Of a stretch of 40,072 nucleotides of DNA, positions 39,440 to 40,072 are shown in pieces (within the stretch, counting starts at the first letter, position 1; each line of letters opens with the position of its first letter). The notes under the pieces were generated by a model, which was given only the letters and a program-made list of their open reading frames with translations, was not told the DNA's origin and searched no databases. Location of the stretch: positions 1 through 40,072 of IMG/VR virus record IMGVR_UViG_3300038417_000606; one strand, given 5' to 3'. The DNA comes from a virus. Position numbers and translations under genes: made by a program.

Positions 39440-40072
39440 ATGACAAAGTCAAGTGAAAAATCGAAAAAAGTGATTGTATACATTGATGGGTTCAATTTAT
39501 ATAATGGCTTGTGTGATAAAGGATGGAGAAAATTTCTTTGGCTTGATTTACAGAAATTCTCCGAAGCACTCTTAGTTGAAGGCCAGCACCTTGTTATAGC
39601 CAAGTATTATACAACAAGAATATCACACCCATTTGAAAAGCAAAAAAGGCAATCAATATTTATTGATGCACTTAATACATTAAAAAAGTTAGACATCACT
39701 TATGGCAATTTTCAGAAAGATCATGTGGTTTGTCAAAGATGTGATGCACTCGTTTACTATGACGTGGAAAAACAAACCGACGTAAATATTGCATCTGATA
39801 TGTTGACAGATGCCTATGAGAATAAATATGATATTGCTATTTTAGTTTCCGGCGACTCTGATTTATGCGCACCAATCAAACAAATACGCAGACTATTTCC
39901 TGACAAAATAGTTATTGTTGATTTCCCCCCAATGCGCGAATCATTCGAATTAGAACAATTGGCTTCGAATGCACAGCCAATATTTAGAAGGATCTTTCGC
40001 GAAAACCAATTACCGCTTAAAATAACTCTTGCTGACGGGCATATACTCGAAAAACCCGTTGAATGGAGTTAA
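39440..40072 (+). CDS. NYN-domain nuclease, LabA-like
   Basis: This 210-residue protein is a PIN-fold NYN domain with likely metal-dependent RNase activity. VIVYIDGFNLYNGL (Asp16) is followed by KQTDVNIASDMLTDAY (Asp114, Asp120) and ILVSGDSDLCAPIKQIRR (Asp139/Asp141), which together give the acidic active site of the family. An inserted CQRCDALVYYD has a CxxC pair that may bind zinc. The gene is complete, with its stop at the last bases of the window. AAGG precedes the ATG. NYN proteins of this kind occur in RNA turnover and in some defence loci; position at the phage edge may suggest such a role, but this is an inference. Confidence 0.85.
   Translation: MTKSSEKSKKVIVYIDGFNLYNGLCDKGWRKFLWLDLQKFSEALLVEGQHLVIAKYYTTRISHPFEKQKRQSIFIDALNTLKKLDITYGNFQKDHVVCQRCDALVYYDVEKQTDVNIASDMLTDAYENKYDIAILVSGDSDLCAPIKQIRRLFPDKIVIVDFPPMRESFELEQLASNAQPIFRRIFRENQLPLKITLADGHILEKPVEWS

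Noticed and set aside
1-40072. CRISPR array
   Set aside because: No set of regularly spaced direct repeats was seen anywhere in the window.

Overview
This window looks like a large part of a tailed double-stranded DNA phage or prophage. The DNA is AT-rich, gene density is very high, and from about 1 to 38.4 kb almost every gene lies on the minus strand, often joined by ATGA or TAATG overlaps. Recognisable phage genes include a terminase pair, a portal, an SPP1 gp7/Mu F-type minor head protein, a giant polyvalent protein, a RecU-like resolvase, a HerA-like ATPase and a tyrosine recombinase. Clear Shine-Dalgarno motifs (GGAG, AAGGA) precede many starts, which argues against hosts such as most Flavobacteria that rarely use them. 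I cannot name the host.

Layout in the direction of transcription, right to left. (1) 38.4-30.0 kb is an early replication and recombination module: small proteins, a NinB-like protein, a HerA/FtsK-type ATPase with two C-terminal winged-helix repeats, a replication-initiator-like protein, an HNH nuclease, a MerR-type regulator, a family X polymerase-like nucleotidyltransferase and a RecU-like resolvase. (2) 30.0-28.75 kb is a solo TnpB element lying between the intact recU-like gene and a diverged second copy of the recU 3' end. (3) 28.7-25.8 kb holds a KH-domain protein, a small-terminase candidate and the large terminase. (4) 25.7-22.1 kb holds small accessory genes, including DUF4942 and ASCH proteins. 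(5) 22.1-20.8 kb is a palindrome-rich block of different composition, with a zinc-ribbon gene and a DPPY methyltransferase gene. (6) 20.7-12.5 kb holds the integrase, portal, a C5-cytosine methyltransferase, small genes and the minor head protein, interleaved with a run of very small membrane proteins. (7) 11.3-3.65 kb is a single 2563-residue polyvalent protein gene. (8) 3.6-0.3 kb holds a virion-type protein and then a complete diversity-generating retroelement (DGR): a formylglycine-enzyme-fold target with a C-terminal variable repeat, Avd, template repeat and reverse transcriptase.

The DGR is the most striking system. On the coding strand, the 114-base template and variable repeats differ mainly at template adenines. 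About 19 of 27 template adenines are substituted in the 108-base core, and 4 other mismatches are seen. The changed codons are mostly AAY in the template, and they fall in the C-terminal ligand-binding part of a probable receptor-binding protein.

To the right of 38.4 kb the strand switches. There is a tRNA-like gene, then a divergent promoter with palindromic operator-like sites, a winged-helix protein gene, a series of hairpins and a NYN/LabA-like nuclease gene. This may be the phage immunity or edge region, or flanking host DNA. No major capsid, tail tube, tape measure or endolysin gene was recognised, so the full genome probably extends beyond the window.
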